Below, piece after piece: positions 1 to 9,646 of a stretch of DNA of 64,000 nt; position 1 is the first letter of the stretch, and each line of letters starts with the position of its first letter. Both the position numbers and the translations under genes were made by a program. The stretch is from Pectobacterium peruviense (lineage in GTDB: Bacteria; Pseudomonadota; Gammaproteobacteria; Enterobacterales; Enterobacteriaceae), in contig NZ_LXFV01000031.1 of assembly GCF_002847345.1 (NCBI RefSeq), positions 29,851 to 93,850 of the forward strand, in the 5' to 3' direction. The notes under the pieces were generated by a model. It saw nothing but the letters and a program-made list of their open reading frames with translations, was not told where the DNA came from and ran no database searches.

Positions 1-366
1 CGTACCGCGATCGGCCAGACCTTCTGCTTCACGCATGTTTTCAAAGTTACGCGTCAGTTGACCCGTTGGGTCACCGATCATGGTGTATTTGATTTTGCCA
101 ATGGTTTCAGAGGTGCTGTGCCACGCTTTGTGCGTGAAGTGGGTGTCGGTGGAAACAGAGTAAATTTCCACGCCACGCTGTTGGAATTCGTCGTAGTAGT
201 CAGCGACATCACCCAGTTCGGTCGGGCAGACAAACGTAAAGTCAGCCGGATAGAAGAAGAACACGCTCCATTTGCCTTCGATGTTCTTCTCAGTCACTTC
301 GATGAATTGACCGTCTTTGAAAGCCATGTTTTTGAATGGTTTAACTTGGGTATTAATTACTGACAT
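1..366 (-). CDS. ahpC: Alkyl hydroperoxide reductase subunit C, 5' part (runs off window)
   Basis: Typical 2-Cys peroxiredoxin that reduces H2O2 and organic hydroperoxides in the cytoplasm using AhpF. The first 122 codons are present and the gene runs off the left edge. The N-terminus reads MSVINTQVKPFKNMAFKDG, as in enterobacterial AhpC. The peroxidatic cysteine is Cys47 in the FTFVCPTE motif, and the later STDTHFTHKAWH stretch is also typical. The resolving cysteine lies outside the window. The ATG at 366-364 follows a purine-rich ribosome site. The promoter should lie in the 110 nt between this gene and the DUF4153-type gene upstream; OxyR control is known for the family but no convincing site was confirmed here. 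Confidence 0.97.
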   Translation of the reverse strand, partial: MSVINTQVKPFKNMAFKDGQFIEVTEKNIEGKWSVFFFYPADFTFVCPTELGDVADYYDEFQQRGVEIYSVSTDTHFTHKAWHSTSETIGKIKYTMIGDPTGQLTRNFENMREAEGLADRGT

Positions 367-476
367 CACTTTATCCTCATGTGTTTTCGCATGTGGCTAA
401 AGTACAGAAATGTGATCGCTATCACCAATCCGTTGTCTTTATCGAATCAATAAGTAATACCTAACTTGACACCGAA

Positions 477-2126
477 TCAGGGATACGTGATTTCCATATT
501 CTGGTCGCCGATTCTGACGGTCTTGAAGCGCGGCGTAACAACCTCAACTTCACCGTCCTTAATCAGCTCAATCAGGTGCTGCGTACTTATAGTGCCAAAC
601 AGGTTGGCTGCAATCTGCCAATGTCCTTTTTCATCGCGAGCAAGGATCTTGCCACCGCCCCCCCAGCCAGCCCGAGGAAAAATGAGCACTTCGTTATGGC
701 CATCACCTGTCAAATCAATCGCAAAGAGCAGGCAAGCCTCCTCTCGGCATCGGTTACCCAGATTGTTGCCCTGCAACATGCTTTCGACCCCGTCTTCCAA
801 CGGCCCCACCCATTCAACCTGAACAGGTCGCACTTTTGCCGCTCGCCCCTGCAACCGATCTCGCAGTGCCTGACGCCCTGCCGCATCCAGTATTTGGTCT
901 TGCTCCACTTCTTTAGTCAGCCAGGTTAACTGCTTCCTGCCTGCCGTTCCCAGCCCATCGCGCAGCGCCCACAGATCGAACTCATCGACCGGCGTTTTTC
1001 CACTAAGCAAGCGCTGAACCTGATTTCTCGCGCTAAACGCCTCTGGGTTTAACAACGGCGTATGCAGCAATATCGCCAGAACGCAAATGACGGCAGCGAG
1101 CAGCGGATTGCTCATGCGCAAGTGCCCCAACCAAACATCTGAGCGACGAATGACGGCCCATACCATCGCCAGACTGTAAAGCATCACGACTGCCACCACG
1201 AAGATCGACTGAAAGCGGAAAGGGGTCAGACCATACTGTTCGATGCGCAGCCAGCTGGAATAGCCCGCCAACGCGACCAAAACAGGCAGACACAGCACGC
1301 TGACACTAACCAGCACGCGCAGCATCGTCGGATAAATGCGCCCTTCGTTATCATCCTGGGACGTGCAGTTGATCAAAAAGAGATTCACACCCACCAGACA
1401 CAGCAGAATGACGGTGGAACGACCGGTATTCCATATTGGCTCAAGGCCGCTAAAAGGCAGCGTTAAGGTGAAAACTACCGTAATCAGCGCACTAAACGGC
1501 AACAGGAAACGGCACGCCGATAACAGGATCCCACGCAGCAACCCAATCACCGCTTCCTTGGTCATTCCGATATACATGCCGATAGAAAACACCACCGGCA
1601 AGAGCAGCATATAGAATCGATAATGACCGAAGACTTTATTAACCTGCGGGAAACCCAACATGTTAAACAGCATGCCGCACAGTACGAGCAGCAGCACGAC
1701 TACCAGCACTAATAGCCAGGCCAATAGCACAGTAAAAATAGCGATCCAGGCATGTTTACAGAGTGCTTCATAGGACGGCCATCGCCCTTCCTGAGTTGGC
1801 CAACAGCAAATAAACGTACAGCCGATATAACCGAGAAGGATGCCACACAATATCCAGGAATCCAGCAGCCGGAATAACCCATTTTCATAAAGAACCCAAC
1901 CGCTGATTGCAGTCATCAGCACGGTTAGCACGCTGGCCAATAGCCACGTCTTTTTCAAGAGGAGAGTACGTTCCAGTAATTGCAGACTGATTCCGCCAAC
2001 CGTCGCCATCGTGATCAACATTGCCTGAAGAACGCCTTCCTTCATTTCCAGCGCGGCAACAAGCAAAAGCCCCTGAAGCAGGCCAATAACCAGATAAAAC
2101 GTTAACGATGGGGAACGGACAGGCAT
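477..2126 (-). CDS. Polytopic membrane protein, DUF4153-like
   Basis: Predicted inner-membrane protein of 549 aa. About ten hydrophobic segments fill roughly residues 1-370 (for example FYLVIGLLQGLLLVAAL near the N-terminus and LLAWLLVLVVVLLLVLCGMLF in the middle). A soluble C-terminal domain of about 170 residues follows, beginning near NPEAFSARNQVQRLLSG. The layout resembles DUF4153 proteins of enterobacteria, whose function is unknown to me. I chose the ATG at 2126 (MPVRSPSL) because an AAGGA site lies 6 nt upstream; a start 9 codons earlier is possible. The gene is co-oriented with ahpC downstream and with the efflux operon upstream, 170 nt away. Confidence 0.75.
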   Translation of the reverse strand: MPVRSPSLTFYLVIGLLQGLLLVAALEMKEGVLQAMLITMATVGGISLQLLERTLLLKKTWLLASVLTVLMTAISGWVLYENGLFRLLDSWILCGILLGYIGCTFICCWPTQEGRWPSYEALCKHAWIAIFTVLLAWLLVLVVVLLLVLCGMLFNMLGFPQVNKVFGHYRFYMLLLPVVFSIGMYIGMTKEAVIGLLRGILLSACRFLLPFSALITVVFTLTLPFSGLEPIWNTGRSTVILLCLVGVNLFLINCTSQDDNEGRIYPTMLRVLVSVSVLCLPVLVALAGYSSWLRIEQYGLTPFRFQSIFVVAVVMLYSLAMVWAVIRRSDVWLGHLRMSNPLLAAVICVLAILLHTPLLNPEAFSARNQVQRLLSGKTPVDEFDLWALRDGLGTAGRKQLTWLTKEVEQDQILDAAGRQALRDRLQGRAAKVRPVQVEWVGPLEDGVESMLQGNNLGNRCREEACLLFAIDLTGDGHNEVLIFPRAGWGGGGKILARDEKGHWQIAANLFGTISTQHLIELIKDGEVEVVTPRFKTVRIGDQNMEITYP

Positions 2127-2296
2127 GGCAAATCCTTTTGTCGATAGCAGCAAATGAACGACCTACTTTAGCATCGAATTTATGTAACTTGAGTGAATAG
2201 GTCTCTCTTCAACTCATTCACGTGCCCTTCCGCTCTATCCCCATTTTCAATGTTCATACCAACGTCACCGTTTAGTCATTTGCAATCAACAGATAA

Positions 2297-3562
2297 TTAG
2301 AGAATCAGCACTTCACCCGCTTCCAGCCCATAGATTTCCACGCCCTGTGCCACCGATTTCCCCAGCGTCACATTGATTCTCTTTGGCGGGACATCAGCAA
2401 CCGGACGATAAATTACATAGGTATCGCCCTTCTCACTGGTATGTACAGCCTGTGCAGGTACAGCGATACCTTGCTCATTACGATAGACAATAATAGCCAG
2501 CCGTGCGCTCATGCCCAGCCTAATGTTTTGCTTTAAGCCCGCCAACGGTGTATCAAGCGACACCACCACATCATAGTAAGCACCTCTGCCTGATATATCA
2601 GTTGCATTGGCCTGCATATCAATCGCGGCAACCTTTCCTGTGAGCGTTTGTCCGGCAAAACCATCCCCGCTCACGTTAACCGCCATTCCTTCTTGCAATT
2701 GATGCAGGTCAGTCTCTTCTATCCGAGTCGCCACCTGAAAATGGTCCTGCGCAATGACACCAAACAGCGGCGCACCTTGGCTAACCAGCAAGCCGGGCTG
2801 GATGACCACAGGCTTGCCGTTATCAGGTGTCGCCGGACGCACCACAAAACCGCTAAACGGCGCCTTGACGGTCTGTCGTTCAACCTGAGCAGCCAGCGTC
2901 TGATAGCGTACCTGTGCGTTGGTCAACTCCATCTCCGCAATCTTGCGATCTTCACCGTTCCCGCGCGCCAGCACCGTTCGCAGATCCTCTTGTGCCGCGG
3001 CTAAGTCCTGTTCCTGCGAGCGAATTTGCTGCTTTAAGGTATCAACTTCCATACGCGCGACGATGCCACGTTCAAACAGCGCCTGTGTATCCCGCAGATT
3101 GGCTTGCGTATTGCTAAAAGTAGATTGCGCTGAGCTTACCGCACGTCGTGCACGTGATACCTCAGCGCTTTGCTCCCACTGCCTAAGCGATTGCACCTCA
3201 CGCTGCGTCTTGAGCACTTCAGCCTGCGACTGACGTAGCTGAATCTCAATTTGCCCAGGATCCAGAACCAGTAACGTTTGCCCTTGCTCGACGCGTTGTC
3301 CCTCACGCACCAACACTTCACGGATAACGCCTTCAAAAGGAGCCGCCAGCGTTGTCTGCGTCGCGGCCTGGATTCGGCCAACCAACCCTAATTGATTCTC
3401 CAGTAACTGCTTCTGGACGGGCAGCCATTGCCCCTGAGGAACGTTTTTCTGCTCACCCAAAAGCCCAGTCAACAGCCAAATGAGTACACTAAACGACGCG
3501 ATCAGCGACAATATAATAAGGTGACGCCGACGCAAGCGAGACAGAAAGTCATACCTAATCAT
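2297..3562 (-). CDS. HlyD/MacA-type periplasmic adaptor of a tripartite ABC efflux system
   Basis: Membrane fusion protein of 421 aa that would link the inner-membrane ABC transporter to the outer-membrane channel. There is one N-terminal membrane anchor (LIILSLIASFSVLIWLLTGLL). A split lipoyl domain follows (APFEGVIREVLVREGQRVEQGQTLLVLDPG, then TVKAPFSGFVVRPATPDNGKPVVIQPG), separated by a long coiled coil rich in Q, E and R, and then beta-barrel and membrane-proximal domains. I chose the ATG at 3562 because it overlaps the TolC-like gene by 8 nt, as do the other junctions of this operon. Last gene of the four-gene unit; substrate unknown. Confidence 0.88.
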   Translation of the reverse strand: MIRYDFLSRLRRRHLIILSLIASFSVLIWLLTGLLGEQKNVPQGQWLPVQKQLLENQLGLVGRIQAATQTTLAAPFEGVIREVLVREGQRVEQGQTLLVLDPGQIEIQLRQSQAEVLKTQREVQSLRQWEQSAEVSRARRAVSSAQSTFSNTQANLRDTQALFERGIVARMEVDTLKQQIRSQEQDLAAAQEDLRTVLARGNGEDRKIAEMELTNAQVRYQTLAAQVERQTVKAPFSGFVVRPATPDNGKPVVIQPGLLVSQGAPLFGVIAQDHFQVATRIEETDLHQLQEGMAVNVSGDGFAGQTLTGKVAAIDMQANATDISGRGAYYDVVVSLDTPLAGLKQNIRLGMSARLAIIVYRNEQGIAVPAQAVHTSEKGDTYVIYRPVADVPPKRINVTLGKSVAQGVEIYGLEAGEVLIL

Positions 3563-5021
3563 TGAGTGCAATATCCCAGCTTTGTAATGTGGTGCCCAGC
3601 GTCTCATCCAATTCAGCCTGCGCATTGAGATAGCTGATAAGCGCATTAAGACGAGCGTTTTCAGCGTTGCGTAAATCGTTCTCGAAGCTCAGCACTTGAA
3701 AGTTACTGGAACGCCCAACAGTGAGCTTTTCTCGTTCAATTTCCAGCTTACGGCGTGATAAATCGCGCGCACGCTGGGAGATCTCAAACTGCCGCCAGCG
3801 CGTACCAATATCACGCACTGCATTGGTAACATCACGCTCAAGCTGCTGCCTGACTTCATCCAACTGAATGTGCTGGTTACGCACATTGACTCGCGCTTGT
3901 ACCTCAGCCTGACGCGTACTCAAATCACCGATAGGGATCTCCACCTGAACGCCGACATAATTTTCCCAAGTTCGCGAGGTGTTGCTCTGTGCTGCGCGGT
4001 CGCGCACCTGACTCGCGCCCCCAATCAACGACACATCCCACAGGCGATCATTACGAGCCACCGCCAGCCCGAGTGCCGCCTGTTCGTTAGCGATGACTTG
4101 CGCCAGATAGGCAGGTCGCGATGATTCAGCTTGTTGTAACGCCTGTGCAGCGTTGACATCAACGCGCTGTGCTTGCATGGATTCCGTTGCCACAATCAGA
4201 GAGTTTAAATCCAACGCCAGTAGTTGCAGCAACGCAAGGCGCGCCATGTCCAACTGGTTTCTGGCTTCTTCATACGCCAGCTCCTGCGTGGCAACTTCAG
4301 CCTCTGTCTGCACAATTTCAAATTCAGCCATACGGCCTGCGTCAATCATCGCACGGTTGACGTCGACCAGTTGTCGCGCACGCGCTAATGCATCACGAGC
4401 GATTTGCAGCTGTTCTTGCGATCGGAGCAGTTCCCGATAGGCGGCAATAGTCTGCGTAATGGTCTGCGAAACGGTGGATTTTAGCGCAAGGCGATTCAGT
4501 TGCTCAGTCAGCTGTGCAATACGAACCGGCGCGGTAGTGACGTCTTTACCAGCACCGCGTAGCAAGGGTTGAATCACAGAGAGGTTGGCACCATCGTTGC
4601 GCGACAATCCGGCGCTATCAGCCTGCGTGTGGCGGTAGGTCCAGCCAAGGCTAAAACGGGTGCCATAAGACGTGAGCAATGTCGATGTCGGCGTCAAATT
4701 GCCCTGCCGATAACGATCGCTTTGATTACGATTGGAAAGATAGCTGCCCGTCAGCGACAGTTTGGGAGTAAAACGATCTTCCGCAACCCGAAGATCAAAT
4801 TTCTGCGCGATACGATCCAGATAGGCGCTACGGATCGCTCGATTGTTACGTAAGCCTAGATAAATGGCATCGCTCAGCGTGAGGTCGATAGTTTGTGCAT
4901 TCAGCGATGTGACAACCGCTGGCTGCCCCTGTCGCGTCGCCTGAGAAGGATTCAAAGACGTTTCTGCATATCCTTCACGAGCAGAAAACAAAATGAGTAA
5001 ACACAGGATAGATTTACGCAT
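3555..5021 (-). CDS. TolC-family outer-membrane efflux channel
   Basis: Outer-membrane channel subunit of 488 aa. It opens with a signal peptide (MRKSILCLLILFSAREGYA), followed by two repeated OEP domains rich in alpha-helical coiled coil with the typical LSDAIYLGLRNNRAIRSA opening. Having a dedicated channel gene between the permease and adaptor genes suggests the complex does not depend on the housekeeping TolC. It overlaps the permease gene by 8 nt (5014-5021) and the adaptor gene by 8 nt (3555-3562), so translation is probably coupled. Confidence 0.88.
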   Translation of the reverse strand: MRKSILCLLILFSAREGYAETSLNPSQATRQGQPAVVTSLNAQTIDLTLSDAIYLGLRNNRAIRSAYLDRIAQKFDLRVAEDRFTPKLSLTGSYLSNRNQSDRYRQGNLTPTSTLLTSYGTRFSLGWTYRHTQADSAGLSRNDGANLSVIQPLLRGAGKDVTTAPVRIAQLTEQLNRLALKSTVSQTITQTIAAYRELLRSQEQLQIARDALARARQLVDVNRAMIDAGRMAEFEIVQTEAEVATQELAYEEARNQLDMARLALLQLLALDLNSLIVATESMQAQRVDVNAAQALQQAESSRPAYLAQVIANEQAALGLAVARNDRLWDVSLIGGASQVRDRAAQSNTSRTWENYVGVQVEIPIGDLSTRQAEVQARVNVRNQHIQLDEVRQQLERDVTNAVRDIGTRWRQFEISQRARDLSRRKLEIEREKLTVGRSSNFQVLSFENDLRNAENARLNALISYLNAQAELDETLGTTLQSWDIALND

Positions 5022-6258
5022 CGCGCAGCGCCTGTACAGGTTCGAGCCTAGCCGCCGTCATCGCAGGATTAAGCCCAAAAAACAGGCCGATCGCCAGTGA
5101 GCTGCCAATACCAAGGGGAAGTGACAATGCCGAGAGCGAAAACGCTGACCAATCTGAAAAAAAGACAAACAGCCATGCCGCTACGACACCACACACCGCC
5201 CCAATCATGGCTCCACAAGCGGACAGCACAACAGCCTCCAGTAAGAACAGCCCGGCAATATCGCGCGGTCGCGCGCCCAGCGCCATACGAACACCGATTT
5301 CACAACGCCGCTCAGACACATTCATGACCATGACGTTCATTACCCCGACTCCACCTACCAGCAGAGAAATCCCTCCCAGCCCGGCCAACAACCATGAAAA
5401 CATCCGCGACTGCTGCGCCATTCCTTCCAGCAACTGCTGTGGGATTTGCACATCGATATCCAGCTTCGGCATAAGAGGCGCCAAATAATCCTTTAACCGT
5501 GAGCCGGTTTGCATCAGCGTGCCACTGCCGCTGCGTGCAATCACACTGACGATCTGTGGCGTTGGCATGATACGGCGCATACCTGAGATAGGCATCAGGA
5601 TAGAGTCATCAACCGAGACAGGAACCAAAGGATTGTGTCCCTGCGGTTGCAGAGTTCCCACAATCTCAAACAAATATTCCCCCACCTGCACGCGCTCGCC
5701 TAAAGTAGCCATGCCCCCTTGCGATGCCCATTGCGCTGCAACATTCGCACCCAGCACGATGTAAGTACTTTGCTCATCGAAATCACTCAGGTAGCGACCT
5801 TGCGCTAGCTTCAACCCTAATACTTCAGACAATTCAGCCCTACTGCCCACAACCATGGTACTCAGTGAACGGCCACGCAATCGCGCCTCAGTGGAAGTAA
5901 CAATTAACGCAGTTGCTGCCTTAATATCAGGCAGATTTCGTCGCAAAGCGGGGATATCCAGGTCAGTGGGAGCCAAACTGGTAATATGACTTCCTACTCG
6001 ATTCTGAATAGTGGCGACCAGAAGGTCGCTGCCCATGCCCCTGAATACCCCCAAGGCTTCAGCTTCCGCGTTATGCCCAATGTTGAGTAAAGCGACAACA
6101 GAACCGCACCCCACGGCGATCCCCAGCAGAGCCAGAACCGCCCGCCGCCCTAGAAGAATGAGGCTGTTCAACGGCTCAAGCAGACGCTGTTGCAGTGAAG
6201 GACCATAGTCGGATTGCTGGGTCTGACGCGCTTGTATTCGTAAACGAGGGTCAGACAT
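5014..6258 (-). CDS. MacB/FtsX-type ABC transporter permease
   Basis: Inner-membrane permease of 414 aa. The first membrane segment (VLALLGIAVGCGSVVALLNIG, about residues 40-60) is followed by a large MacB-type periplasmic domain. Three C-terminal FtsX segments follow, including LLAGLGGISLLVGGVGVMNVMVMNVSERRCEIGVRMALGA split over membrane and coupling helix, the classic MacB signature. The ATPase is encoded separately just upstream, unlike E. coli MacB where the two are fused. MacB-type machines act as mechanotransmitters exporting from the periplasm; the substrate cannot be read from the sequence. Confidence 0.9.
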   Translation of the reverse strand: MSDPRLRIQARQTQQSDYGPSLQQRLLEPLNSLILLGRRAVLALLGIAVGCGSVVALLNIGHNAEAEALGVFRGMGSDLLVATIQNRVGSHITSLAPTDLDIPALRRNLPDIKAATALIVTSTEARLRGRSLSTMVVGSRAELSEVLGLKLAQGRYLSDFDEQSTYIVLGANVAAQWASQGGMATLGERVQVGEYLFEIVGTLQPQGHNPLVPVSVDDSILMPISGMRRIMPTPQIVSVIARSGSGTLMQTGSRLKDYLAPLMPKLDIDVQIPQQLLEGMAQQSRMFSWLLAGLGGISLLVGGVGVMNVMVMNVSERRCEIGVRMALGARPRDIAGLFLLEAVVLSACGAMIGAVCGVVAAWLFVFFSDWSAFSLSALSLPLGIGSSLAIGLFFGLNPAMTAARLEPVQALRDA

Positions 6259-6952
6259 GCTTCACCTCATGGACTCGACCATCTTGCACCTGAATACGCC
6301 GAGCCATACGACAAGCCATACCTTCGTCATGCGTCACCATCACGAGCGTCGTACCCTGTTCACGGTTCAGTGCCAGCAATAGCATGATGATGTCATCAGC
6401 CGTTTGGCTATCAAGGTTGCCGGTCGGTTCATCCGCGAGAATAAGTGCAGGTTCGCCAATCAGTGCGCGTGCAATCGCGACCCGCTGACGTTGGCCGCCA
6501 GACAAGTCGGCTGGCCGATGGTGGCTTCGCTCAGCAAGGCCGACACGAGCCAGCTGTACTTGAGCGGCTTGGCGAGCGGCCTGCCGAGACACGCCACGAT
6601 AGGTCAAGGGAAGTGCGACGTTATCCAACGCATCCAGACGCGGCAGCAAATTAAAACTTTGGAAGACGAAACCAATAACCTGGTTGCGCAGAATGGCGCG
6701 CTCATCGGCATTTGCCTGAGACATATCTTTCCCGGCAAGCAGTAAACGCCCGGAAACGGGCTGATCGAGTAAACCGATAATATTGAGCAAGGTACTTTTG
6801 CCAGAACCCGATGCACCAACGATAGCGCAGCTTTGCCCAGCAGGAATGGACAGTGAAATATCATGAAGCACCGATTGAGAAGAAGCACCGGTACTGTAGG
6901 TGTGTGAAATGCTTTGTAAACAGATCAGATCCGTTACTCTTTCATCAGACAT
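6251..6952 (-). CDS. ABC transporter ATP-binding protein, MacB/LolD type
   Basis: Cytoplasmic ATPase of 233 aa that powers the adjacent permease. Walker [10 protein letters not shown] is at residues 46-54, the Q-loop follows in [12 protein letters not shown] (near 97), the signature LSGGQ is at 150-154 and Walker B LILADEP at 170-176, with the H-loop in VMVTHD. The [16 protein letters not shown] stretch is characteristic of the LolD/MacB subfamily. It is the first gene of the four-gene efflux operon running to 2297 and overlaps the permease gene by 8 nt. Its promoter must lie in the 390-nt gap on the right. Confidence 0.92.
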   Translation of the reverse strand: MSDERVTDLICLQSISHTYSTGASSQSVLHDISLSIPAGQSCAIVGASGSGKSTLLNIIGLLDQPVSGRLLLAGKDMSQANADERAILRNQVIGFVFQSFNLLPRLDALDNVALPLTYRGVSRQAARQAAQVQLARVGLAERSHHRPADLSGGQRQRVAIARALIGEPALILADEPTGNLDSQTADDIIMLLLALNREQGTTLVMVTHDEGMACRMARRIQVQDGRVHEVKHV

Positions 6953-7339
6953 CCTTGCCTCTTATTGATCCCCTAGAGCATCACATGAACCGAATTATCC
7001 TACTGTTTGTGCTTTAGGAAAAGCCGCCTAAGGCGCTTTCTCCGTCATTGCCCGATTTTCAGACCATAACGGCATCGTCAATCGATACAAGCGCCAAGTA
7101 AAGATGACAATGCCTCTAGTGACTTAACGACCATGACAGCAGAAGACTTTAATAGTTTTAATGTGACGATAGCCAAAGTGTTAGCACACAGGTTTCAGAA
7201 GGTTAATGGTGATGTTTAACAGAAGTACCATTTAGCGCGGGGAAATATCGACGTTAATGAGGTTAAACGAAATAGCAGACAGTGATAAAGCCGGATGTCA
7301 GATTAAGAAAGGGAGAGTAATGAAGACGATGAAGAATTT
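6953..7339. other. Intergenic region upstream of the efflux operon
   Basis: About 390 nt between the efflux operon start and the first tRNA-Gly. It presumably holds the operon promoter on the minus strand. I see no convincing gene, repeat or strong hairpin. Confidence 0.4.
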
Positions 7340-7415
<76 letters not shown>

Positions 7416-7673
7416 ATAGAATCGGATTTATTATCTTTTACTTTCAGCAAAAAACAAACCATGCTGAAACTAAAACTAATTTAACCCTGTTAAATCGCAT
7501 GTAACCTAATGAATTGTATCACTATTTACCAAGTAACGATTCAACGGTCAGCATTATGTACCAATCAACCTAACGTAGCAAGCCCTTTTCACTGAAAAAG
7601 ATTGCCGTACACGTGCAGTGTCGATCGGCTCCAGAGCTATGAAGGCGAAGCCATAAGCCCGCCCCCGCAACCA

Positions 7674-7695
7674 GACCGCCTGAAGTCAGGCGGTC
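7674..7695 (-). terminator. Perfect inverted repeat, likely terminator of the secreted-protein gene
   Basis: Two 10-nt perfect arms (GACCGCCTGA / TCAGGCGGTC) flank a 2-nt centre, 22 nt beyond the stop of the gene at 7718. There is no T-run, so either the hairpin is Rho-assisted or it serves as an mRNA 3'-end stabiliser. Confidence 0.55.
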
Positions 7696-7717
7696 CGATC
7701 TTTCATTTGCTTGCGTA

Positions 7718-9196
7718 TCAGGATTTTACGCTCTTCAACAAGTTCTGCTTACAAATGTGTCCGAAGGTGACATGAGTGACATTATCCCCACCAACACCGG
7801 ACCCTATCTGAGCAGGGATTTCAACACGCCATGCTCCGACATCATAGGTTGTGCTCCACGTATTGATATAACCTTGACTGTGCTCTTGGAACTGCGTCGT
7901 ATAATCAGCATGGCAGGTATCCAACTTCACAACCCCTGAAGCATCACCGTTTGCATTGGTCGTTATGCTATGAAGATTGCTTTCATCAAACACCAATTCA
8001 CCATTGCTTTCTCGCTGATCGAGATAAAGATTCGCTTTAATATTGGCAATACCCACTCCCGTTGAATCGGCAGCACGTACACGCCAGGTAACATCGCGAT
8101 AGGCTTGTGTCGTCATAAATCCAAAAGCTGTTGGTGCCGCATTTGGGATACGCAAAACATTACTTTCTCCCTCAACAGAGATAGAACCTGCAGCAATTCG
8201 GGAGCCTAGCGACAAGCGGTAAACCTGAGAGACTGTTGGTAATTTTGATGGATTCGGCAACACTCGCACCAAAATTTTATCATTGGGCTGAGAGGGAACA
8301 ATGCTATATCCCTGTGCTGTATTACGCGTTGTCCAGTTATTTCCGCCGTCAGTAGAAGACGCCAGTAACCAATTATTATTCGTTCCGCTATCTACGCCAT
8401 CAAGACGCAGAAAAACCTGTTGGCCACGTATTGCGGTAAATGCGTAGTAATCCGCATCAGAATCGCTATCAGAATTACCGCCAATTAGATTTAAACCATC
8501 CGGTAAAGGATAGGCCAGCGAAGGAATATCATTTAACTCATAAGCATCTATATTCGTATTAACGATAGCGCCAAAATTAAAACCAGAACCATCCGCTGTC
8601 TTGGCTTCCATAAACCAATAGTAGTGTCCCGGTTGTGTTAAATTCAGCGTAGCCTCATCAGCATTCCCCGCTTGATCAGAATAATTAATTGCCGTCACAT
8701 TATTCTGGCCATCGTCCCGCATCAAACTGAGAGCAATATCGGTTTCAGGACTCATTCCTACGGCGAAAGCGGTTGTTTTAGAACGCTGGGTGATTTCGAA
8801 ATGATAGCAGGCGCTCCCCCCACTTTGCAGCCCATCTAGCGTATAAATTGAGTTTACTGCAAGCGTTGGACACAGCGGGGTAAATGAACTGTCATTGGCT
8901 ATAGCCTGACTGCTGGATAACGACTTTTTTTGTGCATTTTTGTCATCAGCCTGCGCCGTTGATGTATTAGGGGCAATAACGACAACCCCCTCATTTTCGG
9001 CTTTGTGGAATTTATAATAACTCCCGGCATCCGCTTGAATATTATTTGGTGCATTAAAGAGAGAAACCGTACCTTTTTTTTGCAGTTTCCCGATATCTTT
9101 CACTTCAACAGAAACGCTGGTTTCTGCAAGCGCAGAGCCCATGCAGAACATCAATCCGGCTGCTGCGAGGTATAAATTTAAACGATGATATCTCAT
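7718..9196 (-). CDS. Secreted or periplasmic protein of unknown function with PPC-like repeats
   Basis: A 492-aa protein with a clear signal peptide (MRYHRLNLYLAAAGLMFCMGSALA, cleavage before ETS). The middle holds two stretches resembling bacterial pre-peptidase C-terminal (PPC) beta-sandwich domains: one around ACYHFEITQRSKTTAFAVG and one introduced by NIDAYELNDIPSLAYPL and then DSDADYYAFTAIRGQQVFLRL. The C-terminal third (AYRDVTWRVRAADSTGVGIANIKANLYLD) looks like an Ig-like adhesive domain. There is no protease motif. The PPC reading is an inference from pattern, not a search. A degenerate copy of this gene's 3' end lies at about 10474-10565. Confidence 0.7.
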   Translation of the reverse strand: MRYHRLNLYLAAAGLMFCMGSALAETSVSVEVKDIGKLQKKGTVSLFNAPNNIQADAGSYYKFHKAENEGVVVIAPNTSTAQADDKNAQKKSLSSSQAIANDSSFTPLCPTLAVNSIYTLDGLQSGGSACYHFEITQRSKTTAFAVGMSPETDIALSLMRDDGQNNVTAINYSDQAGNADEATLNLTQPGHYYWFMEAKTADGSGFNFGAIVNTNIDAYELNDIPSLAYPLPDGLNLIGGNSDSDSDADYYAFTAIRGQQVFLRLDGVDSGTNNNWLLASSTDGGNNWTTRNTAQGYSIVPSQPNDKILVRVLPNPSKLPTVSQVYRLSLGSRIAAGSISVEGESNVLRIPNAAPTAFGFMTTQAYRDVTWRVRAADSTGVGIANIKANLYLDQRESNGELVFDESNLHSITTNANGDASGVVKLDTCHADYTTQFQEHSQGYINTWSTTYDVGAWRVEIPAQIGSGVGGDNVTHVTFGHICKQNLLKSVKS

Positions 9197-9646
9197 CCCA
9201 ATATTTCCTTATTTTTGAGCATTCTCAAATAAAAAGCAGACTTATTATTTATAAATTAACAGATACTGAATTTTGAGCGAGAGTAGTATTACATCGACAC
9301 ACTACATAATCTCAATGAATTTTTACAAAACATTTAAAATGAAATCACTCCAAATGATCGAATTGCAACAATCATTAATAGCAATTAATTCACTCATTTT
9401 AATTTCATAAATAATAATTTAATACTCGCGATTAAAATTGACCTCTCCACAGAGCGGATTATCAGCATGAAAGCTGAGAGACATTATAAAGCGGAGAGAC
9501 ATTATCCAGAAATAATCGCTTGGCACTATCTGGTGCCAACAACGTGAAGAGTTCCACGCTTTGGAGTGAACGGCTCTCATTGCTCGTACTGTAGAGGTCT
9601 ACGATGAGTCGACCTCTACATTTAGCATCACTGGAGATGCGATAAC
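9197..9646. other. AT-rich intergenic region with a gene remnant
   Basis: About 450 nt, strongly AT-rich near 9240-9420. It holds the upstream region of the secreted-protein gene and the dehydrogenase 3'-end remnant at 9419-9519, described separately. Nothing else was recognised. Confidence 0.5.
9419..9519 (-). pseudogene. Remnant of the 3' end of the 2-hydroxyacid dehydrogenase gene
   Basis: On the minus strand this reads FHADNPLCGEVNFNREY followed by a stop, matching the intact C-terminus FHADDALRGEVDFSREY of the gene at 10814-11740. Nucleotide similarity extends slightly past the stop and upstream through ATTATCCAGAAATAAT against ATTATCCAGGAATAAT. Upstream of the aligned end a 12-nt direct repeat (GAGAGACATTAT) interrupts the frame. 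It is diverged but unmistakable, and marks an old partial duplication or recombination joint. Confidence 0.75.
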
